From positions 1-14,609 of the forward strand of contig CAYFJO010000274.1 in NCBI GenBank assembly GCA_964343305.1: a stretch of 14,609 bases of DNA. The letters run 5' to 3'. The translations under genes were made by a program, and so were the position numbers. Shown piece after piece: positions 7,513-12,836 of this stretch. Under the pieces are notes generated by a model, which was not told the DNA's origin, ran no database searches, and saw only the letters and a list, made by a program, of their open reading frames with translations. The stretch's first letter is position 1. Every line of letters begins with the position of its first letter. The DNA comes from CAYFJO01 sp964343305 (lineage in GTDB: Bacteria; Planctomycetota; Planctomycetia; Pirellulales; Pirellulaceae).

Positions 7513-8883
7513 TTATTTAGAAACATCTCGCAGCCACTCGCTGTGCAAGCCTTTCAATCGGCTGACGATGTCGGGATGCGACTGGGCTACGTTTTTCCTT
7601 TCTCCAACGTCGTTCGACAAATTGATCAAGAACAATTGGTCGTCCTTCGTTAGCTGGCCTTGATTGCTCGTGTCACGCGGGTTGCCGATCAGTTTCCAAT
7701 CGCCTTCGCGCACGGCCCATTGAGGTCCACCGGTGCCACGTCCTGATTGCCAGTGGAAGACCCTGTGTTTCGATTCGGCATCCTCGGATTTGATCACGCT
7801 GACCGCGCTGTGACCGTCGATCTTTCGCTTTGGCAATTCGACGCCGCAAAGTTCGGCAATGGTGGGAAACCAATCGACGCTGACGGCCATTTGATCCCGC
7901 ACCTCACCTTGCGGCAGATGACCGGGCCAACTGATCATCGCAGGCACTCGAATGCCTCCTTCGAACAAGCTGAATTTCGCACCTCGATAGGGTCCCGCGT
8001 TGCCGCCACCGCCGAACGTGCGAACTTCCATCGAATGTCCGTGATCCGATTGAAAGACCACAATCGTGTCGTCCGTGAGGCCTAGCTCTTCCACCTTCGC
8101 CAGCAACTCGCCGATCTTCTCGTCCGTGGTCGAAACAAACGCTGCGTACATTCGCCGCGGCGCATCAAGATCGGCATACTTTTTCCGCCACTTGTCAGTT
8201 CCCTGCAACGGATAGTGGGGCGTGTTGATCGGCCAATACAAAAAGAAAGGACCGTCCTTGTTCGACTCAATGAACTGACACGCCTCGCGCACCATCAAGT
8301 CGGGAAAAAACTCGCGGTCGTGCCAGACTTCTTCGCCGTTGCGCCACAGGTCGTGCCGATTCGGTCCGCTCCAATAAAAAAAGTGCGAGTAGTTGTCGAT
8401 ACAGCCGCCCATGTGGCCAAACGAATAGTCGAACCCTTGGCCGTTGGGCATGGTTGGTTTGATGTAACCGAGGTGCCACTTGCCAATATGCCCGGTCGCG
8501 TAGCCGGCCGACTTCAACATCTCGGCGATGGTCACCTGGTCGGCGGGCATACCTTCCGAGCCTGGCTGCGAACCTGCGTTCGACGGCAATCCCGCCCGCT
8601 GGGGAAACCGCCCCGTCAACAAGGCCGCCCGCGACGGCGAACAAACCGGTGCGGCGGAATAAAACTGAGTAAACCGCACGCCCCGCTCCGCCAATGCATC
8701 CATGTGTGGCGTGAGCAGATCCTTGGCACCATAGCAGTTCACGTCGATCGAACCTTGGTCGTCGGTGTAAATGATGATGACGTTGGGTCGGCGGTCGGCG
8801 GCGACGGCCAAATCCTGGCCGATGACGGCAAGGCCACTGAGCAGGCAAGTGAGCAGGCAAACGAGTTTAAGCGTATTTTTCAT
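7513..8883 (-). CDS. Secreted type I (formylglycine-dependent) sulfatase
   Basis: 456 residues. A signal peptide (about 1-29, ending A-V-A-A) is followed by PNVIIIYTDDQG, whose Asp41 and Asp42 bind the active-site calcium. V-C-S-P-S-R-A-A-L-L-T-G-R holds the sulfatase signature C-x-P-S-R: Cys81 would be oxidised to formylglycine by a maturase encoded elsewhere. G-H-I-G-K-W-H-L-G supplies the conserved Lys and His of the active site, and 'VVFQSDHGHSME' supplies further metal and sulfate ligands (D-H-G). The product hydrolyses sulfate esters, probably from sulfated polysaccharides, outside the cytoplasm. The length and fold are typical of arylsulfatase A-like enzymes, which planctomycetes have in large numbers. 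It is the first gene of a minus-strand set with the beta-propeller protein and the decarboxylase. Substrate cannot be read from sequence. Confidence 0.95.
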   Translation of the reverse strand: MKNTLKLVCLLTCLLSGLAVIGQDLAVAADRRPNVIIIYTDDQGSIDVNCYGAKDLLTPHMDALAERGVRFTQFYSAAPVCSPSRAALLTGRFPQRAGLPSNAGSQPGSEGMPADQVTIAEMLKSAGYATGHIGKWHLGYIKPTMPNGQGFDYSFGHMGGCIDNYSHFFYWSGPNRHDLWRNGEEVWHDREFFPDLMVREACQFIESNKDGPFFLYWPINTPHYPLQGTDKWRKKYADLDAPRRMYAAFVSTTDEKIGELLAKVEELGLTDDTIVVFQSDHGHSMEVRTFGGGGNAGPYRGAKFSLFEGGIRVPAMISWPGHLPQGEVRDQMAVSVDWFPTIAELCGVELPKRKIDGHSAVSVIKSEDAESKHRVFHWQSGRGTGGPQWAVREGDWKLIGNPRDTSNQGQLTKDDQLFLINLSNDVGERKNVAQSHPDIVSRLKGLHSEWLRDVSK

Positions 8884-9028
8884 CTTGCAACGAGGCGGGA
8901 GGTTGTGGGATCGGTGGGTGGGGCTTCTAGTTTAATCCGATCGAGGCACGCCTGGCAATCTGCTGACGTCACATGGGTGTGTTTTCGATTCGTTGCGGCG
9001 TATACTCAGGCCAAGCACGAAAGTAAGT

Positions 9029-9082
9029 TGGGACCAATGTCCCGACCAAACCACACTTCTTTTGGACGGGATAATGGTCCCA
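9029..9082. repeat. Long imperfect hairpin in the leader of the repeat lipoprotein
   Basis: A 22-base arm at 9029-9050 pairs with 9061-9082 at 19 positions around a 10-base loop. Each arm also holds a smaller palindrome of the type GGGA-N-TCCC (GGGACCAATGTCCC at 9030-9043; GGGATAATGGTCCC at 9068-9081), so two local hairpins or one large one can form. It lies 31 bases before the ATG at 9114, and downstream of a possible -10 (TATACT, 9001-9006), so it may be in the mRNA leader. It has the same nested form as the other palindromes in the window. Confidence 0.75.
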
Positions 9083-9113
9083 TCCTAAAAACGCACGAAT
9101 CAGCGAAAGACCA

Positions 9114-10046
9114 ATGACAAACAATGCAATGACGGTTTGTGGCCGCGCGGGCACTTGTGTGATACTCGCGGTGTTGATCACGGGCTGCGGCGGCGATGAC
9201 GACGGCACGCAATTGCAAGGCCCCACGTTGGCCGAGGAGATCAAACGGGCTCGCGAGACGACCGATCCAAAAGCGAGGGCGGTGGCGCTGGTCAAAGTTT
9301 CCACGCGACAGCGGCGGGAGGGCGATCCGACCGGTGCGGACAATACGATCAAAACCGCCACGGCCGCTTGTAACGAAATCGAAGATACCGCGGGACGGGC
9401 GTCGGTCTATTGCGACATCGCTGCCGAGTTGGCGCGGCTCGATCGCAAGGACGACGCCGCGAGCATGATGGTGCAGGCCAGCAAGTCGGCGCGTGCCGTG
9501 GAAGACGGCCTGAAGCGGATCGAGGTCGTCACCCGGATAGCGTCCCTGTTCGCGCACTCGTTGGATCGAAAAGAATCCGCGACCAATCAACTGAACGATG
9601 TCACCGAAGTCGCGGCCAACATTGACAAGGTCGAAGACCGTGTCAAAGCGTTGTCCATGCTGGCTAACGCGTATAACGTTGTGGGCGACACTGAAAAGGC
9701 CAGGACGCAAGTCGTCGAAGCATTGACCGCGGCGCGGGAAATCGAAAGTGTGCATGGCCGCGTGCAACAACTGGCAGCGTGCGCCGCGACGTTGGGACGC
9801 CTGAAAGATGAAGAGCAATCCCAAGCGGCGTTCACAGAAGCGGAGAACCTGATCGCGGAAATCAAGGAAGATTTCAGCCAGGCGAGTGCGATGGTCGACC
9901 TGGCCATCATGCGTGCCGAGGCGGGCAATGCCAACGCGGCGAAGACGTTGTTCGACAAAGCGTACGCGATGGCGGAGAAGGTGGCTGACCCGTCAATCAA
10001 GGGCGAATTGAAGAATCGCATCGAGCGCGAACGGACGCGGTTTTGA
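9114..10046 (+). CDS. Predicted lipoprotein with six 40-41-residue helical repeats (TPR-like)
   Basis: 310 residues. The N-terminus has a lipoprotein signal with hydrophobic CVILAVLI and lipobox L-I-T-G-C (Cys25), followed by a Gly/Asp-rich linker. Residues 51-291 divide without gaps into six repeats of 40, 40, 41, 40, 40 and 40 residues, starting at 51, 91, 131, 172, 212 and 252; a short seventh begins at 292. Each unit has an Ala-rich first helix (x-R-x-x-x-L-x-x-I-A-x-x-x-A), a turn near G-D or D-R-K, and a second helix ending in I-E or V-E-D. This is an alpha-solenoid of two-helix units, longer than the 34-residue TPR. Such proteins hold partner proteins at the envelope. ATG at 9114 is taken; ATG at 9129 would also leave the lipobox intact. 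It faces holA convergently. No partner gene is obvious. Confidence 0.75.
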   Translation: MTNNAMTVCGRAGTCVILAVLITGCGGDDDGTQLQGPTLAEEIKRARETTDPKARAVALVKVSTRQRREGDPTGADNTIKTATAACNEIEDTAGRASVYCDIAAELARLDRKDDAASMMVQASKSARAVEDGLKRIEVVTRIASLFAHSLDRKESATNQLNDVTEVAANIDKVEDRVKALSMLANAYNVVGDTEKARTQVVEALTAAREIESVHGRVQQLAACAATLGRLKDEEQSQAAFTEAENLIAEIKEDFSQASAMVDLAIMRAEAGNANAAKTLFDKAYAMAEKVADPSIKGELKNRIERERTRF

Positions 10047-10052
10047 ACAGTC

Positions 10053-10111
10053 GGACGGATTGCCTAATCCGTCCAACATAATGCGTGTACGGATTAGGCA
10101 ATCCGTCCTAC
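10053..10111. repeat. GTAG-headed nested palindrome pair between convergent genes; contains the holA stop
   Basis: GGACGGATTGCCTAATCCGT (10053-10072) is matched perfectly by its reverse complement at 10089-10108, 16 bases apart. Each arm is also a hairpin by itself: GGACGGATT-GCCT-AATCCGTCC (10053-10074), and ACGGATT-AGGC-AATCCGT on the right. On the minus strand the right unit starts with GTAG (10111-10108). It separates the lipoprotein stop from holA and could act as a two-way terminator; it overlaps the last codons of holA (Gly-Arg-Ile-Ala-stop). Confidence 0.85.
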
Positions 10112-11206
10112 TTGCCGTTTGTGAGGACCCAAGTCGCGCGACATTCTTAAGAACAACTCTTCCAGCACGTACCTCGCTCGCTCTGGATTTGAGTGGGATC
10201 CTTTGAGTGCAAGGTCGGCGTCAAGCAGCCAGCGATAGAGCCGCCCGGCACGCTCGCGGCCCAGTTGTTTTAACTGTCGTTCGGCGTTGTTCATCGCTTC
10301 TTGCGGCCACTTGCGGAATCCAGCCGCTTCCAGCGCGTCGCGAATTCTGATTCGCTGACCATCCTTCTCGGCTTGTTCGAATATCCGTGCGGCCGATGCG
10401 AATCGTCGCAACGACCATGCAATCTGGCCAAACAACGCCACGGGATGTTCGCCGGCAACGAGCAACCGCTGGAGCTGCAACAACGCCTCGCCCGCATCGC
10501 CGTCAGCGGCCGCATCGATCAGGTCCCAAGTCGTTCGCGTTCGCCAGCCGCCCACTTGGTCGCGGACCATTTCCGGTGTCACCTTGCCGCCCGCGCCCGC
10601 GAACAGCGACAGCTTGGCCAAATCCTGGTCGAGCAACCCCAGCTCGGGCCCTTCCAATTCAAGCAGCAACTCGGCTGCCTGCGCCGTCAGCGAAACGTCG
10701 TGCTGTAACTTGGCCCGTTCGACCAGCCAGGTTCGGACCCGTGCCTCGTCGAGATACTTTCGTTTGCCACGCGCAGTTTCCGGCGGCCGGCATTCGATCT
10801 GGACACCGTGCTTGTCGACTGCCTTATACAAACGCGTATTGCTCGCCCAAGTGCCGACGTCCAGCACCAACACGCCGCTGGACCGTGGCTTCTCCACATA
10901 GTCTTCCAACGGGCCTCGATGCAAGGCAACAAACTCGTCGGCCTGGTCCACCACGACCAAGCGAGGCCGTCCGCCACCAAACAGCGACACGGTCGACAAC
11001 TCGTCGAACACGTCACGCCACTCGGCCGACTGGCCTTCAAACGTGGCGAACGGGACATCTTCGTCTGCGTCGCCGAGAACGGACTGGCGGATTTGGGCAT
11101 GGACCAGTCGCTTGAGAAAGGCCTCGTCGCCGAACGCCACACAGACGCTGCTGGATTCGCCGGGCGATCCTTCTTTCAGGTAATCAAACGCGTGCAAGGT
11201 GGACAT
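10094..11206 (-). CDS. holA: DNA polymerase III delta subunit (clamp loader)
   Basis: 370 residues, near the usual 340-370. HolA is the delta wrench of the gamma-complex clamp loader, opening the beta sliding clamp at the replication fork. Visible features: a first strand and degenerate phosphate-loop region VCVAFGDEAFLKR (21-33, as in the family's 'Y-G-D-E-x-F-L'), L-F-G-G-G-R-P-R-L-V-V-V (75-86, the family's 'S-L-F-x-x-x-R-x-V-V-V'), a central 'ELEGPELGLLDQDLAKL' helix segment typical of the E-x-x-x-L-x-x-E/Q-L-x-K-L motif, and an all-helical C-terminal collar domain. There are no intact Walker A/B motifs, as expected for delta. ATG at 11206 is chosen because upstream in-frame codons overlap rnpB. 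The last four residues and stop are encoded by a palindromic repeat, so this C-terminus may differ between strains. Adjacent rnpB is read in the opposite direction. Confidence 0.88.
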   Translation of the reverse strand: MSTLHAFDYLKEGSPGESSSVCVAFGDEAFLKRLVHAQIRQSVLGDADEDVPFATFEGQSAEWRDVFDELSTVSLFGGGRPRLVVVDQADEFVALHRGPLEDYVEKPRSSGVLVLDVGTWASNTRLYKAVDKHGVQIECRPPETARGKRKYLDEARVRTWLVERAKLQHDVSLTAQAAELLLELEGPELGLLDQDLAKLSLFAGAGGKVTPEMVRDQVGGWRTRTTWDLIDAAADGDAGEALLQLQRLLVAGEHPVALFGQIAWSLRRFASAARIFEQAEKDGQRIRIRDALEAAGFRKWPQEAMNNAERQLKQLGRERAGRLYRWLLDADLALKGSHSNPERARYVLEELFLRMSRDLGPHKRQVGRIA

Positions 11207-11231
11207 CGTATAAACCGAACGTATTTGCAGG

Positions 11232-11269
11232 TATCGTCTCTTAACTTTGTATCGTATTTGTCGTATCGT
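11232..11269. promoter_or_regulatory. Three TATCGT direct repeats in the holA/rnpB divergent promoter region
   Basis: TATCGT occurs at 11232, 11250 and 11264 within the 71 bases between the holA start and the rnpB 5' end. The last copy ends 8 bases before the rnpB P1 helix, where a -10 element would be expected, so one or more copies may be promoter -10 hexamers or a binding site. No convincing -35/-10 pair with standard spacing was found. Confidence 0.35.
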
Positions 11270-11277
11270 GGAAATTG

Positions 11278-11670
11278 CCTCAAAGTGGGCGGGATGACCG
11301 CTGGCCTGCTTCGGCAGGCGAGAGGAAAGTCCGGGCTCCACAGGACAGGGTGGTCGGTAACGCCGACCGGTCGCGAGATCAGGGAAAGTGCCGCAGAAAA
11401 CAAACCGCCGATGGCCGGCGCGAGCCAAGCTTGCTCACGCCGGATCAGGTAAGGGTGAAAAGGTGTGGTAAGAGCGCACCAGCAGCCGGGGTGACTCGGC
11501 TGGCTTGGTAAACCCCACCCGGAGCAAGGTCAAGCAGAGAGCAAGGGTCGGTCCGGCCCGTTACGACTCTCGGGTCGACTGCTGGAGATGGCGAGCAATC
11601 GTCGTCCTAGATAAATGGTCATCGCCCGCCCCGGCGGGAACAAAACCCGGCTTACATGCCCACTTTGAGG
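11278..11670 (+). ncRNA. rnpB: RNase P RNA, bacterial type A
   Basis: This is the catalytic RNA that trims 5' leaders from tRNA precursors. The ends pair to form P1: CCTCAAAGTGGG (11278-11289) with CCCACTTTGAGG (11659-11670). P3 is a GCCTGC-TTCG-GCAGGC hairpin (11304-11319), followed by the conserved GAGAGGAAAGTCCGGGC (11320-11336). Further universal elements follow in order: a GCAGAAA with AAACCGCC (11392-11411), GGTAAGGGTGAAAAGGTG near 11448, GGTAAGAGCGCACCAG, the GGTAAACCCC of L15 that pairs with the tRNA CCA end (about 11507), AGATAAATGG (11609-11618) and the 3' ACAAAACCCGGCTTACA (11640-11656). The length of 393 bases is standard for type A. Six T residues follow P1. It is transcribed away from holA; the next gene on the right is convergent. 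Confidence 0.97.
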
Positions 11671-11676
11671 TTTTTT
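11659..11676 (+). terminator. Possible rnpB terminator formed by P1 3' strand plus T run
   Basis: The 3' strand of P1 (11659-11670) is followed at once by TTTTTT (11671-11676). The 5' partner is far away at 11278, so the stem is long-range, but a P1 helix with a trailing T run is where rnpB transcripts often end. No other terminator is seen before the GTAG-palindrome at 11696. Confidence 0.45.
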
Positions 11677-11695
11677 AGCTTTGATTGGCGGGTAA

Positions 11696-11748
11696 TGTAG
11701 AGCAATTGTCCCAATTGCTCGCGGAACAATTGAGACAATTGTTCTACA
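11696..11748. repeat. GTAG-headed palindrome pair (REP/BIME-like)
   Basis: Two units face each other with a 3-base spacer. Left: TGTAG then the perfect hairpin GAGCAATTG-TCC-CAATTGCTC (11700-11720). Right: GAACAATTG-AGA-CAATTGTTC (11724-11744) then TACA, so the minus strand also reads TGTAG before its hairpin. The whole 25-base arms match at 22 positions, all differences being transitions, so stems can form both within and between units. GTAG at the 5' foot of a short hairpin, in inverted pairs, is the form of REP sequences mobilised by RAYT (TnpA-REP) proteins. Confidence 0.85.
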
Positions 11749-11780
11749 GTCGTCTCGGCAAACCGGGTTACGACGGAAAA

Positions 11781-11820
11781 GTAGAAGAAGCCCGGCTCTC
11801 TCTTGAAAACCGGGCTCCTT
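11781..11820. repeat. GTAG-headed hairpin, likely terminator of the ribbon-helix-helix gene
   Basis: GTAG (11781-11784) is followed by AAGAAGCCCGG (11785-11795), a 14-base loop, and CCGGGCTCCTT (11810-11820): an 11-base stem with one mismatch. On the minus strand the stem is followed by a T-rich TTCTTCTAC, 20 bases after the stop of the ribbon-helix-helix gene, so it is well placed as its terminator. The palindrome sequence differs from the AATTG pair just to its left but the GTAG head is shared. Confidence 0.65.
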
Positions 11821-11840
11821 GATTCTCTCAGGGCGGCTGA

Positions 11841-12317
11841 TTACTCGTTCGGCACGAACTGGTTGTCGATCACTTGCAGCAATTTCGAAATGCAAAGCTT
11901 GTTCATGCTCGTCTTGCGGTCGTGAGCCTCTGCACGCAATGATTCGTGCAAACTCTTCGGCAGCCGCACCGTAATAACACGAGTGGGCTCCTTCCCATCT
12001 CCGCTCGTCAGGTTTCTGCCTCGCAGGGAGGCCAGCATTTGCTGAATCTCAGCATATTCCTCGGTCTGTTCTAGGTTGGCGAATTCCTCCGCGCTGGGGA
12101 ACAATTTGCGGGCCACGCCATCGACCCCCAAAACTTCTCGGAAAAATGTCACCCAATCCGGGTTCTGGCGATACAGCTCATTCGCGATCCGATAGATCTC
12201 TTGCACCGGGTTGCCACTGAACGGGACGGTGGTGGTCGTCTCTTCAAGTTGTGGCGGTGGGGTCAAGGTTTGGGTCTCCGATGTGCCGTAGGTGCTGTGG
12301 GAGTTGAATTCCGACAT
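11841..12317 (-). CDS. Ribbon-helix-helix protein of HicB/Arc type, no toxin partner seen
   Basis: 158 residues. The ATG at 12317 is preceded by GGAAGGAG with a 6-base gap, the strongest ribosome site in the window. Residues 1-30 are Ser/Thr/Pro-rich and probably disordered. Residues about 35-95 ('GNPVQEIYRIANELYRQNPDWVTFFREVLG' region and 'EEYAEIQQMLASLR') are helical and of no known fold to me. The C-terminal 45 residues, TRVITVRLPKSLHESLRAEA and the following SMNKLCISKLL, are a ribbon-helix-helix DNA-binding domain like that of HicB antitoxins (strand V-I-T-V-R-L-P, helix, S-M-N-K-L turn, helix). HicB normally pairs with HicA, but no HicA-like ORF (60-90 residues, dsRBD fold) is present next to it, so it may be a free-standing regulator. 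Four ATAGCA copies lie upstream and could be its operator. The function is unproven. Confidence 0.72.
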   Translation of the reverse strand: MSEFNSHSTYGTSETQTLTPPPQLEETTTTVPFSGNPVQEIYRIANELYRQNPDWVTFFREVLGVDGVARKLFPSAEEFANLEQTEEYAEIQQMLASLRGRNLTSGDGKEPTRVITVRLPKSLHESLRAEAHDRKTSMNKLCISKLLQVIDNQFVPNE

Positions 12318-12421
12318 GACAGGCTCCTTCCAACAGTCTTGAATTCTTTTGTTGCTTGAATGCAGCGACCTCCGTGGCCGCGATTCGTTGGAATAGTACC
12401 ATGAAGTCAAGCGATGACCCC

Positions 12422-12478
12422 ATAGCATTTCACTGCAAGCACTTACGACGATAGCACTGCTTGCATAGCATGATAGCA
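12422..12478. promoter_or_regulatory. Four ATAGCA repeats and an 8-base inverted repeat upstream of the ribbon-helix-helix gene
   Basis: ATAGCA occurs at 12422, 12451, 12465 and 12473. TGCAAGCA (12434-12441) and TGCTTGCA (12458-12465) form a perfect inverted repeat among them. The cluster begins 105 bases before the ATG at 12317. Ribbon-helix-helix proteins bind short repeated sites of this size as cooperating dimers and commonly regulate their own genes, so self-control is a reasonable but untested reading. Confidence 0.45.
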
Positions 12479-12621
12479 TGAGTGCCTAAACTTTGCGCAG
12501 CGTAGGGTTTGCACAAAATTTATGCAGGCTGGACTTTCCTAAAATCCTAAGTGTCCAGGAAGGCACTTGAGCAAACACAAAAAAAGATTCGAATTCTGGC
12601 AGCATTTAATTGCGAGCAGAA

Positions 12622-12690
12622 CTTGTAGATTTGGTCTCTGACTCGACAAACAAGACGGCGAACTATTGGGTCAGAGATCCAATCTACAAG
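12622..12690. repeat. Inverted repeat with GTAG on both outer arms
   Basis: Arms of 21 bases at 12622-12642 and 12670-12690 match at 19 positions, 27 bases apart. Both arms begin with CTTGTAG when read inward from the outside. The right unit, read on the minus strand, has GTAG directly followed by ATTGGA..CCAAT, a small stem like those in the other GTAG units. It sits between the ribbon-helix-helix gene and a decayed peptidase tail. Confidence 0.75.
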
Positions 12691-12701
12691 ATCGACCGCG
12701 A

Positions 12702-12836
12702 TCAGAGTCGACGTCGAATTGACGTGCTGAGCCAGCCGTTCATTAGATCGGCAGAAGCAATATCGCAAAAATCGCTGTCCAGTCCTACGGCGTGCCCCAA
12801 CTCGTACAGGTCAACCCTCAACAAGTCCATCCGGCC
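12702..12836 (-). pseudogene. Remnant of the C-terminal end of a large surface protein with a HELGH-type zinc-peptidase motif
   Basis: Read on the minus strand from 12836 to a TGA at 12702-12704, one frame gives GRMDLLRVDLYELGHAVGLD, then a 12-residue acidic part, then DLMNGWLSTSIRRRL. I recognise this as the closing segment found in big planctomycete cell-surface proteins, of the form 'G-R-M-D-L-L-T-V-V-x-H-E-L-G-H-x-L-G-L ... D-L-M-x-G-x-L-x-x-G-I-R-R'. The first zinc-binding His of H-E-x-x-H is Tyr here (TAC), so the site is dead. No start codon, signal or upstream homologous part exists, and the upstream end is covered by the last nine codons of the amidase in another frame. Hence it is a fragment, not a gene. 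Recognition is from memory of the family pattern. Confidence 0.5.

Larger units (their letters stand above)
12318..12701. other. Gene-free stretch with promoter-side repeats and an inverted repeat
   Basis: No convincing gene is seen here. It holds the ribosome site of the ribbon-helix-helix gene (12324-12329), a possible extended -10 (TGGTACTAT on the minus strand, near 12393-12401), an ATAGCA cluster (12422-12478), a CTGGAC/GTCCAG stem (12529-12534 with 12553-12558) and the GTAG inverted repeat at 12622-12690. The rest has no recognisable content. Confidence 0.6.

Noticed and set aside
3339..8898. CCGCCTCG octamer upstream of three genes (plus strand 3339-3346; minus strand 7479-7472 and 8898-8891)
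   Set aside because: In a GC-rich sequence of this size about one copy is expected by chance, and its distance to the three starts differs (0, 7 and 55 bases). Not enough for a motif call.
8215..9117. Plus-strand open frame of 300 codons
   Set aside because: Most of it is antisense to the sulfatase N-terminal half, which has an intact signature; the rest crosses the intergenic hairpin. No family resemblance.
9006..9824. Minus-strand open frame of 272 codons
   Set aside because: Antisense to the repeat lipoprotein, whose lipobox and regular 40-residue units support the plus strand.
10387..11115. Plus-strand open frame of 242 codons, Arg/Pro-rich
   Set aside because: Antisense shadow of holA in a GC-rich region; composition is typical of spurious frames.
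11207..11428. N-terminal extension of holA to an ATG at 11428
   Set aside because: It would be antisense to the first 150 bases of rnpB, and HolA homologues begin close to the ATG at 11206.
11841..12317. Toxin-antitoxin module
   Set aside because: The protein has an antitoxin-like DNA-binding domain, but no small toxin frame with plausible composition lies within 500 bases on either strand.
12318..12479. N-terminal extension of the ribbon-helix-helix gene to an ATG at 12479
   Set aside because: A near-ideal GGAAGGAG site 6 bases before the ATG at 12317 decides for the shorter form, and the extension would cover the ATAGCA cluster.
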